A stretch of DNA of 47,993 nucleotides from an uncultured Draconibacterium sp. (GTDB lineage: Bacteria > Bacteroidota > Bacteroidia > Bacteroidales > Prolixibacteraceae): NCBI RefSeq assembly GCF_913060805.1, contig NZ_CAJXTC010000038.1, positions 1 to 47,993 on the forward strand, in the 5' to 3' direction. The notes below the pieces were generated by a model. It did not search any database. It saw only the letters and a list, made by a program, of their open reading frames with translations, and was not told the origin of the DNA. This document shows, piece after piece, positions 11,601 to 18,272 of the stretch. The position numbers were made by a program, and so were the translations under genes. Positions within the stretch are counted from its first letter, which is position 1, and each line of letters opens with the position of its first letter.

Positions 11601-13070
11601 GGCGATCAGTCGTTCATGAAAGATATGTTGGATCTGACCACACGAATGGTGATCGGATTCCGTACCTTCTCGGTAAACTACAGTAAAAACGGTGGTACCG
11701 TATTGCCGGGCTTCCTGCCAGAACCAACATTGTTTGGAACTGGCAGATTTAGTGGCGATCCGGATTGGGGAACACAAACACTCGATCCGAAACTGGCTCC
11801 GGGACTTCCGTTCCTGTTTGGATGGCAAGACCGCGACTTTGCAGTGAAAGCGGCAGAAAACGGCTGGCTGACCATCGACTCAACATTGAATCAACCGTTC
11901 CAGATTATGGAAAACGAACGGATTAATTTCCGTGCGCTGTGGGAGCCTCTCCCCGACCTGCGTATTGATTTAACTGCTAACCGTTCGATGTCGAAAAATA
12001 TTACAGAGTTCTACAATTACGATACTAACTCAGGTAGTTTTGTTGCCAACAGCTACTCCGAAAGTGGAAACTTTAGCATGTCGACGTTGACCTTGGGAAC
12101 TGCGTTCTTCAAAATTGGAAAAGAAGAAGTAACCAGCTCCGATGCATTTGAAAACATGAAAGACTACCGCCGCGTAATTGCACATCGTTTGGCGCAACAG
12201 CGTGGTACCAGTGCAGGTTATGATCCGAATGCTCCGAACCAAAACTATCCGGGTTTCCCTGATGGTTACGGGCCGAACTCTGTAGAAGTTCTTGTTCCGG
12301 CATTCCTTGCGGCTTATCAGAATAAAGATCCTCAGGATGTTTCGCTGGGCTTGTTCCCGTCGTTAAAATACATCCGCCCGAACTGGAGTATTCGTTACGA
12401 AGGAATGGTTTCGCGAATTCCGGGACTGAATAAAGTTATGCGTTCGTTGAATTTCCAACATACCTACCGTTCAACTTACAACGTTGGATCGTATTCTACC
12501 AACCTGAATTTTATTGCTGCTGAAGATGGCTACACCATGGTGCGCGACCTGGCAGACAACTTTGTTCCAGCCTACGATTTTAATACCGTAAGTATTGTTG
12601 AGGCTTTCAACCCGCTGATCAATATCGACATCATGTGGTTGAGCGATCTTACTACACGCGGTGAGATTAAACGTGCTCGCAACCTGAACTTGTCGTTATC
12701 GAACAACCAGTTGACCGAGATACTGAGCAACGAATATATTTTAGGATTGGGGTATCGTTTTACGCGAATGGATTTGATCATTAAAACAAAGAATTCGCAA
12801 CAGGCTTACTCGAACGATTTAAATGTTCGTGCCGATATTTCGTACCGTAAAACAAAAACCATTTTGCGCCAGTTGGATGATGCCGCCGACCAGATTACTG
12901 CCGGACAAGGTAACTTTACCTTAAAAACCTATGCCGACTACCGCTTAAGTGATAAGTTTGAAATGCGTGTTTATTACGATCGTATTATTAACGATCCGTT
13001 TACCTCGCTTTCGTACCGTACAACCAATGCGAATTTTGGAGTGAGTTTCCGTTTCACGTTGGCGAACTAA
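5601..13070 (+). CDS. sprA: Cell surface protein SprA, type IX secretion translocon
   Basis: SprA (Sov in Porphyromonas) is the very large outer-membrane beta-barrel through which type IX secretion substrates leave the cell; in gliding Bacteroidota it is also needed for motility. The frame encodes 2489 residues without interruption, close to the roughly 2400 of the Flavobacterium johnsoniae protein. Residues 1-28 are a signal peptide ending in GEA. The rest is rich in Tyr, Asn, Asp and alternating aromatic residues typical of long beta-barrels, and ends in a strand finishing GVSFRFTLAN. A basic segment near 1910-1935 (RRTGRGRGSLNSRSTRGRTN) stands out as a probable loop. Upstream ruvA fits known gene order. 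Cargo proteins with type IX C-terminal signals would lie elsewhere; none is evident here. Confidence 0.95.
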   Translation: MTLSRSLPKIFFILFVFFALSVPFEGEAQEVPEIDTTGTLPYPFKDQPAFGYPEQDSSKLYLSKPNNIKYEIEYDPITGQYVFYEKVGSLNYRLPQSMSLNDYLEYDFDKSIQDYWRSRTQQESIDARGGLLPKLTIGSEAFNRIFGGNTINIQPQGYVEVSFGYQVNKTENPSIPERLRKVPTFDFDEKIQMNVTGQIGTKMNMRVNYNTEATFDYENKMNLEYTGDEDEILQRIEAGNVSLPLNGSLITGASNLFGVKAEMQFGKLTVTTLFSQHRGESKTVETEGGAQVATFDISAANYDANRHFFLAQYFRDHYNEWLQSTAIPRSPITINKVEVWVTNKSNDFDDSRNVLAFQDLAEHDPHIYNPIPQFQQNNGLPYPQNLFPSNQANGLYNEMNTTYNSVRQVQNITGVMSQFGDDFKGGTDFEKIEQARKLNESEFTINKQLGYISLNSALNTDEVLAVAFNFTYNGQTFQVGEFSTDGIDAPQTLFMKLLKGTNLSPGKPTWNLMMKNIYNLNAYQLTSDDFELNVVYQNDSTGTYINYLPASRIQGHILLEVMRLDMLNSQLDPTKDGVFDYVEGITVNSNTGRIIFPVVEPFGSHLADSIQNPADIEQYTFQTLYDSTQVKAEQDAEHNKFRLTGSYKGSSSSDIALGTLNLTQGSVTVTAGGQVLTENVDYTVDYTLGRVKIINQALLEAGTPIQVATESEDLFTMQRKTLMGTHANYAFSDNFNIGATALWMNERPLTEKVDYGEDPISNLMYGMDARYNTEAPFITKALDALPFYSTTATSSIDVEAEFAQLVPGSSKSIDGAVYVDDFESTKTAIDMRTRSSWMLASTPQNQNDMFPEANLSNSLEYGMNRAKLAWYNIDPLFLRNNALTPDHIKNDRDLQSNHLVREVFEQEIFPEREFTTGEPTNIAVLDLAFYPSERGPYNYDTGNSNLTAGINTDGTLRDPESRWGGIMREIQTSDFENANIEYIEFWMMDPFVNDTMGDDSGGDLYFNLGEISEDVLKDSRKSFENGLPTTAELTNVDTTIWGRVSTQQSLVNAFDNTISSRQYQDIGFDGLNDDDERTHFEIYLQELQQKVSDDVYQRAMNDPSSDNFHYYRGSDYDQQELGILERYKQYNGPDGNSPTSEMSPESYPTSATTLPDIEDINDDNTLNEYERYFQYRVSLRKEDMELGNNYISDVRRARVELKNGEIGEVDWYQFKIPVNAPESVIGDINDLNSIRFMRIFMHGFADPTVLRFATLDLVRADWRRYTGDILEDGAIPSTDASFDISAVSIEENSSRSPVNYILPPGVSRVIDPANPQLRQLNEQSIEMKVTELEQGDARAAYKSLYMDFRRYKTLKMEVHAEEIDEYPLEDDQLYFFIRLGSDYNYNYYEYEVPLKLTPEGNYNGDIESDRYMVWPDENRLNIPLELFTNLKLERNDAMRMEGSIISMQDIYEGSHNGWNDGKNRVKVKGSPNLGNVEVMMMGVRNKRGQVNTGPKSVIVWANELRLTDFDDEGGWAANARVSTRLADLGSVVVAGRKRTAGFGSIDENINSRMIDDLDEIDVSASIDWGRFFPERAGVRIPMYYGYSNSTATPKYDPVNPDIELKESLAHARTSSEKDSIKNISQDVIERKSLNFTNVKVEPQRQKEKTHLWDPENFAVTYSYNETSKRNITTEYNVNRTHRVMFSYNYSNRPKLIQPFSKVQFLQKGPLKLIGDFNFYPLPTQISYRTDLYRKYHERQSRNITNPNLILPATYDKDFLWNRYLDIRYDVTRSLKFDFSSRGTSRIDEPEGRINKNDDDYEWKRDSILTNLWNLGRPTLYNHSFNATYQVPIRSIRALNFMSGTVRYSGTYEWAAGSLTNDDINVGNIITNSRNLTLTGNANFQTLFNKVPYFKEVDQKFRRTGRGRGSLNSRSTRGRTNQQAEPLQRKQEETFSSSAKFTADQGQQFAHKLNTKKVKVLVTDVDGKTVPGRTNIIDANTIEFVPTVDVQQAMLTVTGKRGDQSFMKDMLDLTTRMVIGFRTFSVNYSKNGGTVLPGFLPEPTLFGTGRFSGDPDWGTQTLDPKLAPGLPFLFGWQDRDFAVKAAENGWLTIDSTLNQPFQIMENERINFRALWEPLPDLRIDLTANRSMSKNITEFYNYDTNSGSFVANSYSESGNFSMSTLTLGTAFFKIGKEEVTSSDAFENMKDYRRVIAHRLAQQRGTSAGYDPNAPNQNYPGFPDGYGPNSVEVLVPAFLAAYQNKDPQDVSLGLFPSLKYIRPNWSIRYEGMVSRIPGLNKVMRSLNFQHTYRSTYNVGSYSTNLNFIAAEDGYTMVRDLADNFVPAYDFNTVSIVEAFNPLINIDIMWLSDLTTRGEIKRARNLNLSLSNNQLTEILSNEYILGLGYRFTRMDLIIKTKNSQQAYSNDLNVRADISYRKTKTILRQLDDAADQITAGQGNFTLKTYADYRLSDKFEMRVYYDRIINDPFTSLSYRTTNANFGVSFRFTLAN

Positions 13071-13175
13071 TTGTTAAAGCAACTTTATTTGAGAAATAGT
13101 TTTTTGAAGCTTCTATCGACAATATTTTGATATTTCAAAAAAAACGTTTTTCTTGCAGAAGATTAAAATTAAAAA

Positions 13176-13226
13176 ATGCAAAAAATAAATACAATATGGC
13201 TTCCGTGGTGGGGTCTTCTTACGTAA
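13176..13226 (+). CDS. Trp-rich leader peptide 1 of the trp operon
   Basis: A 16-codon frame encoding MQKINTIWLPWWGLLT with Trp at codons 8, 11 and 12, which is a very high Trp content. An A-rich stretch precedes the ATG. The stop codon lies about 45 bases before a strong intrinsic terminator. The first Trp codon is inside the 5' arm of an RNA stem (13192-13202 with 13239-13249). It is read as a sensor: ribosome stalling at the Trp codons when charged tRNA-Trp is scarce would prevent that stem and favour anti-termination. Translation is inferred, not shown. Confidence 0.85.
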   Translation: MQKINTIWLPWWGLLT

Positions 13227-13299
13227 GTTAGGAGTTAAGAGCCATATTGCTATTTTTAAAGATATGACAGGCCTGCTTCTAACAAGAGCAGGTTTTTTT
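13192..13299 (+). promoter_or_regulatory. trp attenuator 1
   Basis: Three pairings are visible. Stem 1:2 joins CAATATGGCTT (13192-13202) to its complement at 13239-13249 and overlaps the first Trp codon. A candidate antiterminator joins GTTAGGAG (13227-13234), just after the leader stop codon, to CTTCTAAC (13276-13283). The terminator pairs CCTGCTT (13272-13278) with GAGCAGG (13286-13292), followed by seven T. The antiterminator and terminator share bases 13276-13278, so they exclude each other. A ribosome finishing the leader would cover 13227-13234 and allow termination. Pairings are read by eye, without energy calculations. Confidence 0.8.
13272..13299 (+). terminator. Attenuator 1 terminator
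   Basis: A 7-bp GC-rich stem (CCTGCTT with GAGCAGG, one T-G pair) with a 7-nt loop and seven consecutive T. It sits 20 bases before the second leader peptide and about 210 bases before trpE, so it can only act as an upstream attenuator. Confidence 0.88.
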
Positions 13300-13318
13300 G
13301 TTTAATAGAAAAATAATT

Positions 13319-13375
13319 ATGAGAACAAACAATAACATTTGGTGGTGGCGTAGCAACTTTTTACAAATATCGTGA
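13319..13375 (+). CDS. Trp-rich leader peptide 2 of the trp operon
   Basis: An 18-codon frame encoding MRTNNNIWWWRSNFLQIS with three consecutive Trp codons at positions 8-10. As in leader 1, the first Trp is codon 8 and follows Ile, which suggests a duplicated and diverged control element. It starts 20 bases after the T run of the first terminator and is followed by its own terminator at 13402-13438, before trpE. The Trp codons can pair with 13384-13394. Translation is inferred. Confidence 0.87.
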   Translation: MRTNNNIWWWRSNFLQIS

Positions 13376-13438
13376 AGAGAGGATACGTCATTGCATAAAT
13401 TAAAAGCGGCTCATCGGATTTCACGGTGAGCCGTTTTT
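13342..13438 (+). promoter_or_regulatory. trp attenuator 2
   Basis: A candidate stem joins 13342-13352, which contains Trp codons 9 and 10, to 13384-13394 (11 pairs, several G-U). A candidate antiterminator joins the leader stop-codon region 13368-13377 to 13419-13428 in the terminator loop and 3' arm. The terminator stem is CGGCTCA (13407-13413) with TGAGCCG (13427-13433). The logic matches attenuator 1: stalling at Trp leaves the stop-codon region free to break the terminator, while complete translation masks it. Pairings were found by eye. Confidence 0.75.
13402..13438 (+). terminator. Attenuator 2 terminator, 70 bases before trpE
   Basis: A perfect 7-bp GC-rich stem, CGGCTCA with TGAGCCG, extendable by AAAAG with TTTTT on the outside and TCG with CGG on the inside, followed by a T run (13434-13438). 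It is the last structure before trpE. Confidence 0.87.
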
Positions 13439-13508
13439 AGTTTAAACACCTTGCTAACAGCATTTTTAGAATAGAAATACAAACAAGAACAAAACATAAA
13501 AAAACAAA

Positions 13509-14918
13509 ATGGAAAAACTCAATTTTAAACCAGTCGTTCGTAAAATACTTGCCGACACCGTAACTCCGGTAAGCATTTATTTACGACTTCGCACGCTTTA
13601 TCCAAAGTCGATATTGCTGGAAAGTTCCGATTACCACGGAGTTGAAAATGCCTACTCATTTATTGCTTTTAACCCGATCGCCAATTTTAAAGTCACAAAC
13701 GGCGAGGTTGGCATCGATTTGCCGGGCAGAGAGAAAGAAAATTTCAGTCTTTCTCCCGAAAAGAAGTTGCACGATGAGCTGGACAATTTCTTTAAAACAT
13801 TTAATGTTGATTCGGACGAGATTGAATTGCCGGCCAACGGTTTATTTGGCTACCTGAATTTCGATGCCATTCAACATTTCGAAAGCATTCGTTTTTCATC
13901 GCCAAAAACCGAAGAATACCAAACACCGGAAGTACACTACAGTTTTTATAAATATGTAGTAGCCATCGATCACCACAAAAACCAGATCCACATTGTAGAA
14001 AATTTGCTGGAAGGCGAAGAATCGCAAATGGATTACGTGCATCATTTATTGGTGAATCTGAACTTTTCAACCGCAAGTTTCGATGTACGTGGCGAAGAGA
14101 AATCGAATATCACCGACGAAGAATACATGCACATGGTTACTAAAGGAAAAGAGCACTGCTACCGTGGTGATGTTTTCCAAATCGTACTGAGCCGCCAGTT
14201 CTCGCAGGAATTTGTTGGCGACGATTTTAATGTTTACCGCGCACTTCGTTCGATAAATCCATCGCCATATCTTTTCTATTTTGATTACGGAACTTACAGT
14301 ATTTTCGGATCGAGTCCGGAGGCTGAAATCAGGATAAAAGACAATAAAGCTTATATTCATCCAATTGCCGGAACATTTAAACGAACCGGAAATGATGACC
14401 AGGATCGCGAACTTGCAGAGAAATTGAGCAAAGATCCAAAAGAGAATGCCGAGCACGTGATGTTGGTAGATCTTGCCCGTAACGATTTAAGTAGAAACGC
14501 CGACAATGTAATTGTTGAAACTTACCGCGAGGTACAGTTCTTCTCGCATGTAATTCACCTGGTTTCGCAGGTTTCAGGGGAAATTACCGACGATACCAAC
14601 CTGATAAAAGTACTGGGTGAAACTTTCCCGGCCGGAACACTTTCGGGGGCACCTAAGTATAAAGCAATGGAACTGATCGACAAATACGAAAACCAGAACC
14701 GTGGTTACTACGGTGGTTGTATTGGTTATCTTGGTTTTGATAATTCGGTAAACCATGCGATTATGATCCGCTCGTTTTTGAGCAAAGACAAAAAACTGTT
14801 TTACCAGGCGGGTGCCGGAATTGTTGCAGACTCGCAGGAAGAGAGTGAATTACAGGAAGTGAATAACAAACTGGCCGCATTGAAAAATGCGATTGAAATG
14901 GCTAAAGGAATAAGTTAA
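13509..14918 (+). CDS. trpE: Anthranilate synthase component I
   Basis: Makes anthranilate from chorismate using ammonia delivered by TrpG, the first committed step to tryptophan. The protein is 469 residues. Near the N-terminus it has LLES (36-39), the classical tryptophan-binding feedback motif, and later NPSPYLFYF, which contributes to the same site, so it is probably inhibited by tryptophan. Catalytic-domain landmarks include HPIAGTFKRTG, DLARNDLSR, FPAGTLSGAPK and YYGGCIGYLG. It is the first structural gene after two attenuators. A repeat (14924-14996) fills the gap to trpG. Cytosolic. Confidence 0.97.
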   Translation: MEKLNFKPVVRKILADTVTPVSIYLRLRTLYPKSILLESSDYHGVENAYSFIAFNPIANFKVTNGEVGIDLPGREKENFSLSPEKKLHDELDNFFKTFNVDSDEIELPANGLFGYLNFDAIQHFESIRFSSPKTEEYQTPEVHYSFYKYVVAIDHHKNQIHIVENLLEGEESQMDYVHHLLVNLNFSTASFDVRGEEKSNITDEEYMHMVTKGKEHCYRGDVFQIVLSRQFSQEFVGDDFNVYRALRSINPSPYLFYFDYGTYSIFGSSPEAEIRIKDNKAYIHPIAGTFKRTGNDDQDRELAEKLSKDPKENAEHVMLVDLARNDLSRNADNVIVETYREVQFFSHVIHLVSQVSGEITDDTNLIKVLGETFPAGTLSGAPKYKAMELIDKYENQNRGYYGGCIGYLGFDNSVNHAIMIRSFLSKDKKLFYQAGAGIVADSQEESELQEVNNKLAALKNAIEMAKGIS

Positions 14919-14923
14919 CCAAC

Positions 14924-14996
14924 TGTCATTTCGACGAGGAACGAGGAGAAATCTTTGACTTCAAAAGACAGTCTTCTCACTTTGTTCGAAATGACA
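14924..14996. repeat. Interspersed palindromic repeat, copy 1 (trpE-trpG spacer)
   Basis: A 73-bp element with terminal inverted repeats TGTCATTTCGA (14924-14934) and TCGAAATGACA (14986-14996) around an inner GAGAAATCTTTG segment. A related, partly decayed copy lies at 17519-17597. Elements with these TGTCATTTCGAC...GAAATGACA ends are common between genes in Bacteroidota. It could fold as a long hairpin in the trp mRNA. Confidence 0.8.
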
Positions 14997-15013
14997 ACTA
15001 ATTTGAAAAAAAA

Positions 15014-15589
15014 ATGAAGATATTAGTTATCGATAATTACGACTCATTTACCTACAACCTGGTACATGCCATAAAAAAGATTTCCGGCCAGCCGGTTGAT
15101 GTGTTTCGCAACGACCAGATTGCCTTGGAAGAGATTGACAAATACGACAAGATCGTTCTTTCTCCGGGCCCCGGAATTCCTGAAGAGGCAGGTCTTTTAC
15201 TCGACATTATAAAAGCATACGCTCCAAAGAAAAGTATGCTGGGAGTTTGTTTGGGCCATCAAGCCATTGGCGAAGCTTTTGGTGGTAGTCTGCACAATAT
15301 GAACCGTGTTTTGCATGGAATTGCTACACCCGTAAAACAAACCGGAATTAAAGCCCAATTATTTGAAGGTTTGCCCGAATCATTTGATGTGGGTCGTTAC
15401 CACTCGTGGATAGTTCAGGACGAGCAATTACCCGAATGTTTTGAAGTAACCAGTTATGATGAAGACGGATTGGTAATGTCAATGCAGCACAAAGAATACG
15501 ATGTACAAAGTGTGCAGTTCCACCCCGAATCGGTACTTACTCCGCTGGGCGAAAAAATGATCGAGAACTGGTTGTATCCAAACAAATAG
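15014..15589 (+). CDS. trpG: Anthranilate synthase component II, glutamine amidotransferase
   Basis: Hydrolyses glutamine and passes ammonia to TrpE. At 191 residues it is a single class I amidotransferase domain. It has the oxyanion motif SPGPGIPEEAG, the nucleophile Cys79 in GVCLGHQ, and His170 and Glu172 in QFHPES, completing the triad. MKILVIDNYDSFTYN is the standard TrpG/PabA N-terminus. Some bacteria share this subunit with PABA synthase; here its position between trpE and trpD points to tryptophan synthesis first. It is separate from TrpE rather than fused. Confidence 0.96.
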   Translation: MKILVIDNYDSFTYNLVHAIKKISGQPVDVFRNDQIALEEIDKYDKIVLSPGPGIPEEAGLLLDIIKAYAPKKSMLGVCLGHQAIGEAFGGSLHNMNRVLHGIATPVKQTGIKAQLFEGLPESFDVGRYHSWIVQDEQLPECFEVTSYDEDGLVMSMQHKEYDVQSVQFHPESVLTPLGEKMIENWLYPNK

Positions 15590-15718
15590 TTAATCAAATT
15601 CAAAAAACTCAACTGCTTAAAAAAATGAAACGAGCATAGTTAGAAGCCTTTTTAGGACACTGAAGAACGCCTATGCGAGTTACATGAGTTACCATAAAAA
15701 ATAAACAATATTAAACGA

Positions 15719-16714
15719 ATGAAAGAAACATTACAATACCTTTTTGAAGGAAACACCCTCACCCGCGAAGAAGCAAAAGCGGCCTTAACCGGCGTTGGAA
15801 AAGGCCTGTATTCGGAAGCTGAATTTGCCGCATTTCTAACCGTTTTTAAAATGCGTCCGTTGCAGTCGGAAGAATTGGGAGGCTTTCGCGATGCCATGGT
15901 GGAACTCAGTAAAAAAGTTGATCTCTCGGATTACAATGCAATTGATATTGTGGGTACCGGCGGCGATGGCAAAAACACTTTCAACATCTCCACACTATCC
16001 TGTTTTATTGTTGCAGGAGCAGGTGTAAATGTCACCAAACATGGTAATTATGCTGCCACTTCAACCAGCGGTTCGTCGAACGTTTTGGAATTTCTGGGAT
16101 ACAAATTCAGCAATGAGATCGACAAATTAAAAAGCGACCTCGAAAAAGGAGGATTCTGCTTTTTACATGCTCCGCTATTCCATCCGGCAATGAAACACAT
16201 TGCTCCGGTGCGACGGGCATTAAAAGTGCCAACCTTCTTTAATATTCTTGGGCCGATGATCAATCCGTCGGAACCCAAATACCAGGTGCTTGGCGTTAAC
16301 AACAGTTTAAATTTCGAGCACTACAAGAACGTGTACAAAACAATGGATGTTAACTTTGCCATTGTAAACAGTGTTGATGGTTACGACGAGATTTCGCTGA
16401 CTGCCGACACACACTTTGCCACACAATCGGAAGACAAACTGGTGTCTCCATCAGAATTTGGATTGCCACAGATTGCTCCTGAAAAACTTTTTGGTGGCGA
16501 ATCGGTGGAAGACGCCGCTAAAATATTTATCGATGTTCTGAAAGGCAATGGTACTACAGAGCAAACCAATGTTGTTCTTGCCAATGCGGCTGTTGCATTG
16601 CAGGTTGTTTTTTCGGAAAAAACATTAACGGAATGTGTTGAAATGGCACGCGAATCTTTACTCAGCGGAAATGCGTTGAAAAAGTTGGAAGCAGTAACTA
16701 ACAAGTCCTTTTAA
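15719..16714 (+). CDS. trpD: Anthranilate phosphoribosyltransferase
   Basis: Transfers phosphoribosyl from PRPP to anthranilate. The 331-residue protein shows the PRPP-binding motif GTGGDGKNTFNIST near 80-93 and, about 20 residues later, KHGNYAATSTSGSSNVLE. The usual KHGNR has Tyr in place of Arg; from memory this variant is familiar in Bacteroidota. No TrpG fusion is present, unlike E. coli TrpD. A 129-base spacer without clear features separates it from trpG; trpC follows 20 bases later. Cytosolic. Confidence 0.95.
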   Translation: MKETLQYLFEGNTLTREEAKAALTGVGKGLYSEAEFAAFLTVFKMRPLQSEELGGFRDAMVELSKKVDLSDYNAIDIVGTGGDGKNTFNISTLSCFIVAGAGVNVTKHGNYAATSTSGSSNVLEFLGYKFSNEIDKLKSDLEKGGFCFLHAPLFHPAMKHIAPVRRALKVPTFFNILGPMINPSEPKYQVLGVNNSLNFEHYKNVYKTMDVNFAIVNSVDGYDEISLTADTHFATQSEDKLVSPSEFGLPQIAPEKLFGGESVEDAAKIFIDVLKGNGTTEQTNVVLANAAVALQVVFSEKTLTECVEMARESLLSGNALKKLEAVTNKSF

Positions 16715-16734
16715 GGCCGAGCAAATAATAGACA

Positions 16735-17517
16735 ATGAATATTCTTGATAAAATAGTAGCAACAAAAAAACAAGAAGTAGCTGCCCAGAAAAAAGAAGTT
16801 AGCGTTGAGCAGTTGGTGAACTATCCGGCTTTTGCAAGAAAATGCAACTCGCTAAAAGAAAACCTGCTGAAAGAAGGTGTTTCCGGTATTATTGCAGAAT
16901 TCAAGCAAAAATCACCTTCAAAAGGAGAGATCAATTTTTCGGCAAAAGTGGAAGAAGTTACCAAAGCTTACAATGCTGCGGGTGCTTCGTGTCTTTCGGT
17001 TCTTACAGATTTTGAATACTTTGGCGGAACATTAGCCAACCTGGCGAAAGCACGTGAAGCCAATCCCGATATCCCGATTTTGCGTAAAGATTTTATGATC
17101 GACACCTACCAGATTGTGGAAGCCAAAGCTTTTGGTGCAGATGTGATTCTTTTAATAGCGGCATGTCTTTCGAAAGAAAAGGCGCTGGAACTAGCAAAAA
17201 AATCAAAAGAACTGGGATTGGATGTTTTAATGGAAATCCACAATGCTGAAGAACTGGAGGTCGTAAACGACTACGTTGATGTTGTTGGGGTAAACAACCG
17301 CAACCTGAAAACTTTTGAGGTGAGCGTTGAAACTTCGGTGGAGCTTTCGAAACTTATTCCGGCCAGATTTGTAAAAATATCGGAAAGTGGGTTGGCAGGA
17401 GCTGCCGAGATCAAATATTTGAAAGAGCATGGTTTTAAAGGCTTCCTGATTGGTGAGACCTTTATGAAAACGGATGATCCGGGTGCGGCTTGTAAAAAGT
17501 TAATTGATGAATTATAA
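16735..17517 (+). CDS. trpC: Indole-3-glycerol phosphate synthase
   Basis: Closes the indole ring by decarboxylating and dehydrating CdRP. The 260-residue (beta/alpha)8 protein has the hallmark EFKQKSPSKG (catalytic Lys region), LRKDFMID with the second catalytic Lys, GVNNRNLKTF and SESGL. It is monofunctional, with TrpF encoded separately downstream, unlike the fused E. coli enzyme. It begins 20 bases after trpD and is followed directly by a palindromic repeat that occupies most of the spacer to trpF. Confidence 0.96.
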   Translation: MNILDKIVATKKQEVAAQKKEVSVEQLVNYPAFARKCNSLKENLLKEGVSGIIAEFKQKSPSKGEINFSAKVEEVTKAYNAAGASCLSVLTDFEYFGGTLANLAKAREANPDIPILRKDFMIDTYQIVEAKAFGADVILLIAACLSKEKALELAKKSKELGLDVLMEIHNAEELEVVNDYVDVVGVNNRNLKTFEVSVETSVELSKLIPARFVKISESGLAGAAEIKYLKEHGFKGFLIGETFMKTDDPGAACKKLIDEL

Positions 17518-17518
17518 A

Positions 17519-17597
17519 TGTCATTTCGACGAAGAATGAGGAGAAATCTTTTGCTTCGAAGCTCAAATGTTACAGATTTCTCTCTGCGTTCGAAATA
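17519..17597. repeat. Interspersed palindromic repeat, copy 2 (trpC-trpF spacer)
   Basis: Starts one base after the trpC stop with TGTCATTTCGACGAAGAATG, closely matching copy 1. Inner arms GAGAAATCT (17541-17549) and AGATTTCTC (17574-17582) pair perfectly. The right end has decayed from CGAAATGACA to CGAAATAAAA. Same family as 14924-14996. Confidence 0.8.
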
Positions 17598-17613
17598 AAA
17601 GAAATGGAACGTG

Positions 17614-18243
17614 ATGACAAAAAATCTAAAAATAAAAGTGTGCGGGATGAAATTCACCCAAAACCGGGAGCAGGTGGAGGCACTTGGAGTCGATCTACTG
17701 GGCTATATTTTTTACGGCCCATCAAAACGATTTGTTGGTGACACACCAGATTCCGGACTCTTTCAATCTGATAAACCCAAGGTGGGTGTTTTTGTAAACG
17801 AGAATGCTTTTGAAATTCTTGGTTTGGCTAAAAACTTTGGTTTCGAATACATTCAATTACACGGCAAGGAAAATCCGAAAACCTGTGGATTGTTAAAAAA
17901 CCAGGGGCTGCGTGTTTTAAAAGCCTTCCCAATAGATGATGATTTTAAATTTGCGACAACAGCGGCTTTTGAGGGACATGTGGATTATTTTTTATTCGAT
18001 ACCAAAACCAAACAACATGGTGGTTCGGGTAAAAAATTCAACTGGCAGATCCTGGAAAACTACACCGGGAATACGCCCTTTTTCCTGAGTGGAGGAATTG
18101 GCCCTGATGATGCAGCAGAGATAAAAGAATTAAATCATCCGATGCTTGCCGGAGTAGACCTGAACAGTGGTTTCGAAGACGACCCCGGATTAAAAAACAT
18201 TGAAAAACTAAAACATTTTATTGCGCAATTAAAGGCAGAATAG
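17614..18243 (+). CDS. trpF: Phosphoribosylanthranilate isomerase
   Basis: Isomerises PRA to CdRP, the step between TrpD and TrpC. About 209 residues from the ATG at 17614; a GTG directly before it (17611) is the alternative start. Motifs are KVCGMK with the catalytic Cys near the N-terminus, GYIFYGPSKRFVG, the catalytic Asp in FDTKTKQHGGSGKKFNW, and the phosphate loop LSGGIGPDDA. It is a stand-alone (beta/alpha)8 enzyme. trpB follows after 29 bases. Confidence 0.95.
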   Translation: MTKNLKIKVCGMKFTQNREQVEALGVDLLGYIFYGPSKRFVGDTPDSGLFQSDKPKVGVFVNENAFEILGLAKNFGFEYIQLHGKENPKTCGLLKNQGLRVLKAFPIDDDFKFATTAAFEGHVDYFLFDTKTKQHGGSGKKFNWQILENYTGNTPFFLSGGIGPDDAAEIKELNHPMLAGVDLNSGFEDDPGLKNIEKLKHFIAQLKAE

Positions 18244-18272
18244 ATGCTGATTGCGCCAAAGCAATAAAGATT

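Noticed and set aside
11328-11828. 166-codon frame antisense to sprA
   Set aside because: Lies fully inside the continuous sprA frame, has no promoter or domain, and is one of many antisense frames produced by the codon bias of sprA.
5601-13070. Possible fusion or frameshift in the very long sprA frame
   Set aside because: The frame is uninterrupted and the length agrees with known SprA proteins, so a single intact gene is the simplest reading.
13099-13146. T-rich/A-rich inverted repeat after sprA as an sprA terminator
   Set aside because: Arms are almost only A and T and the structure lacks a GC stem; it is too weak to call a terminator.
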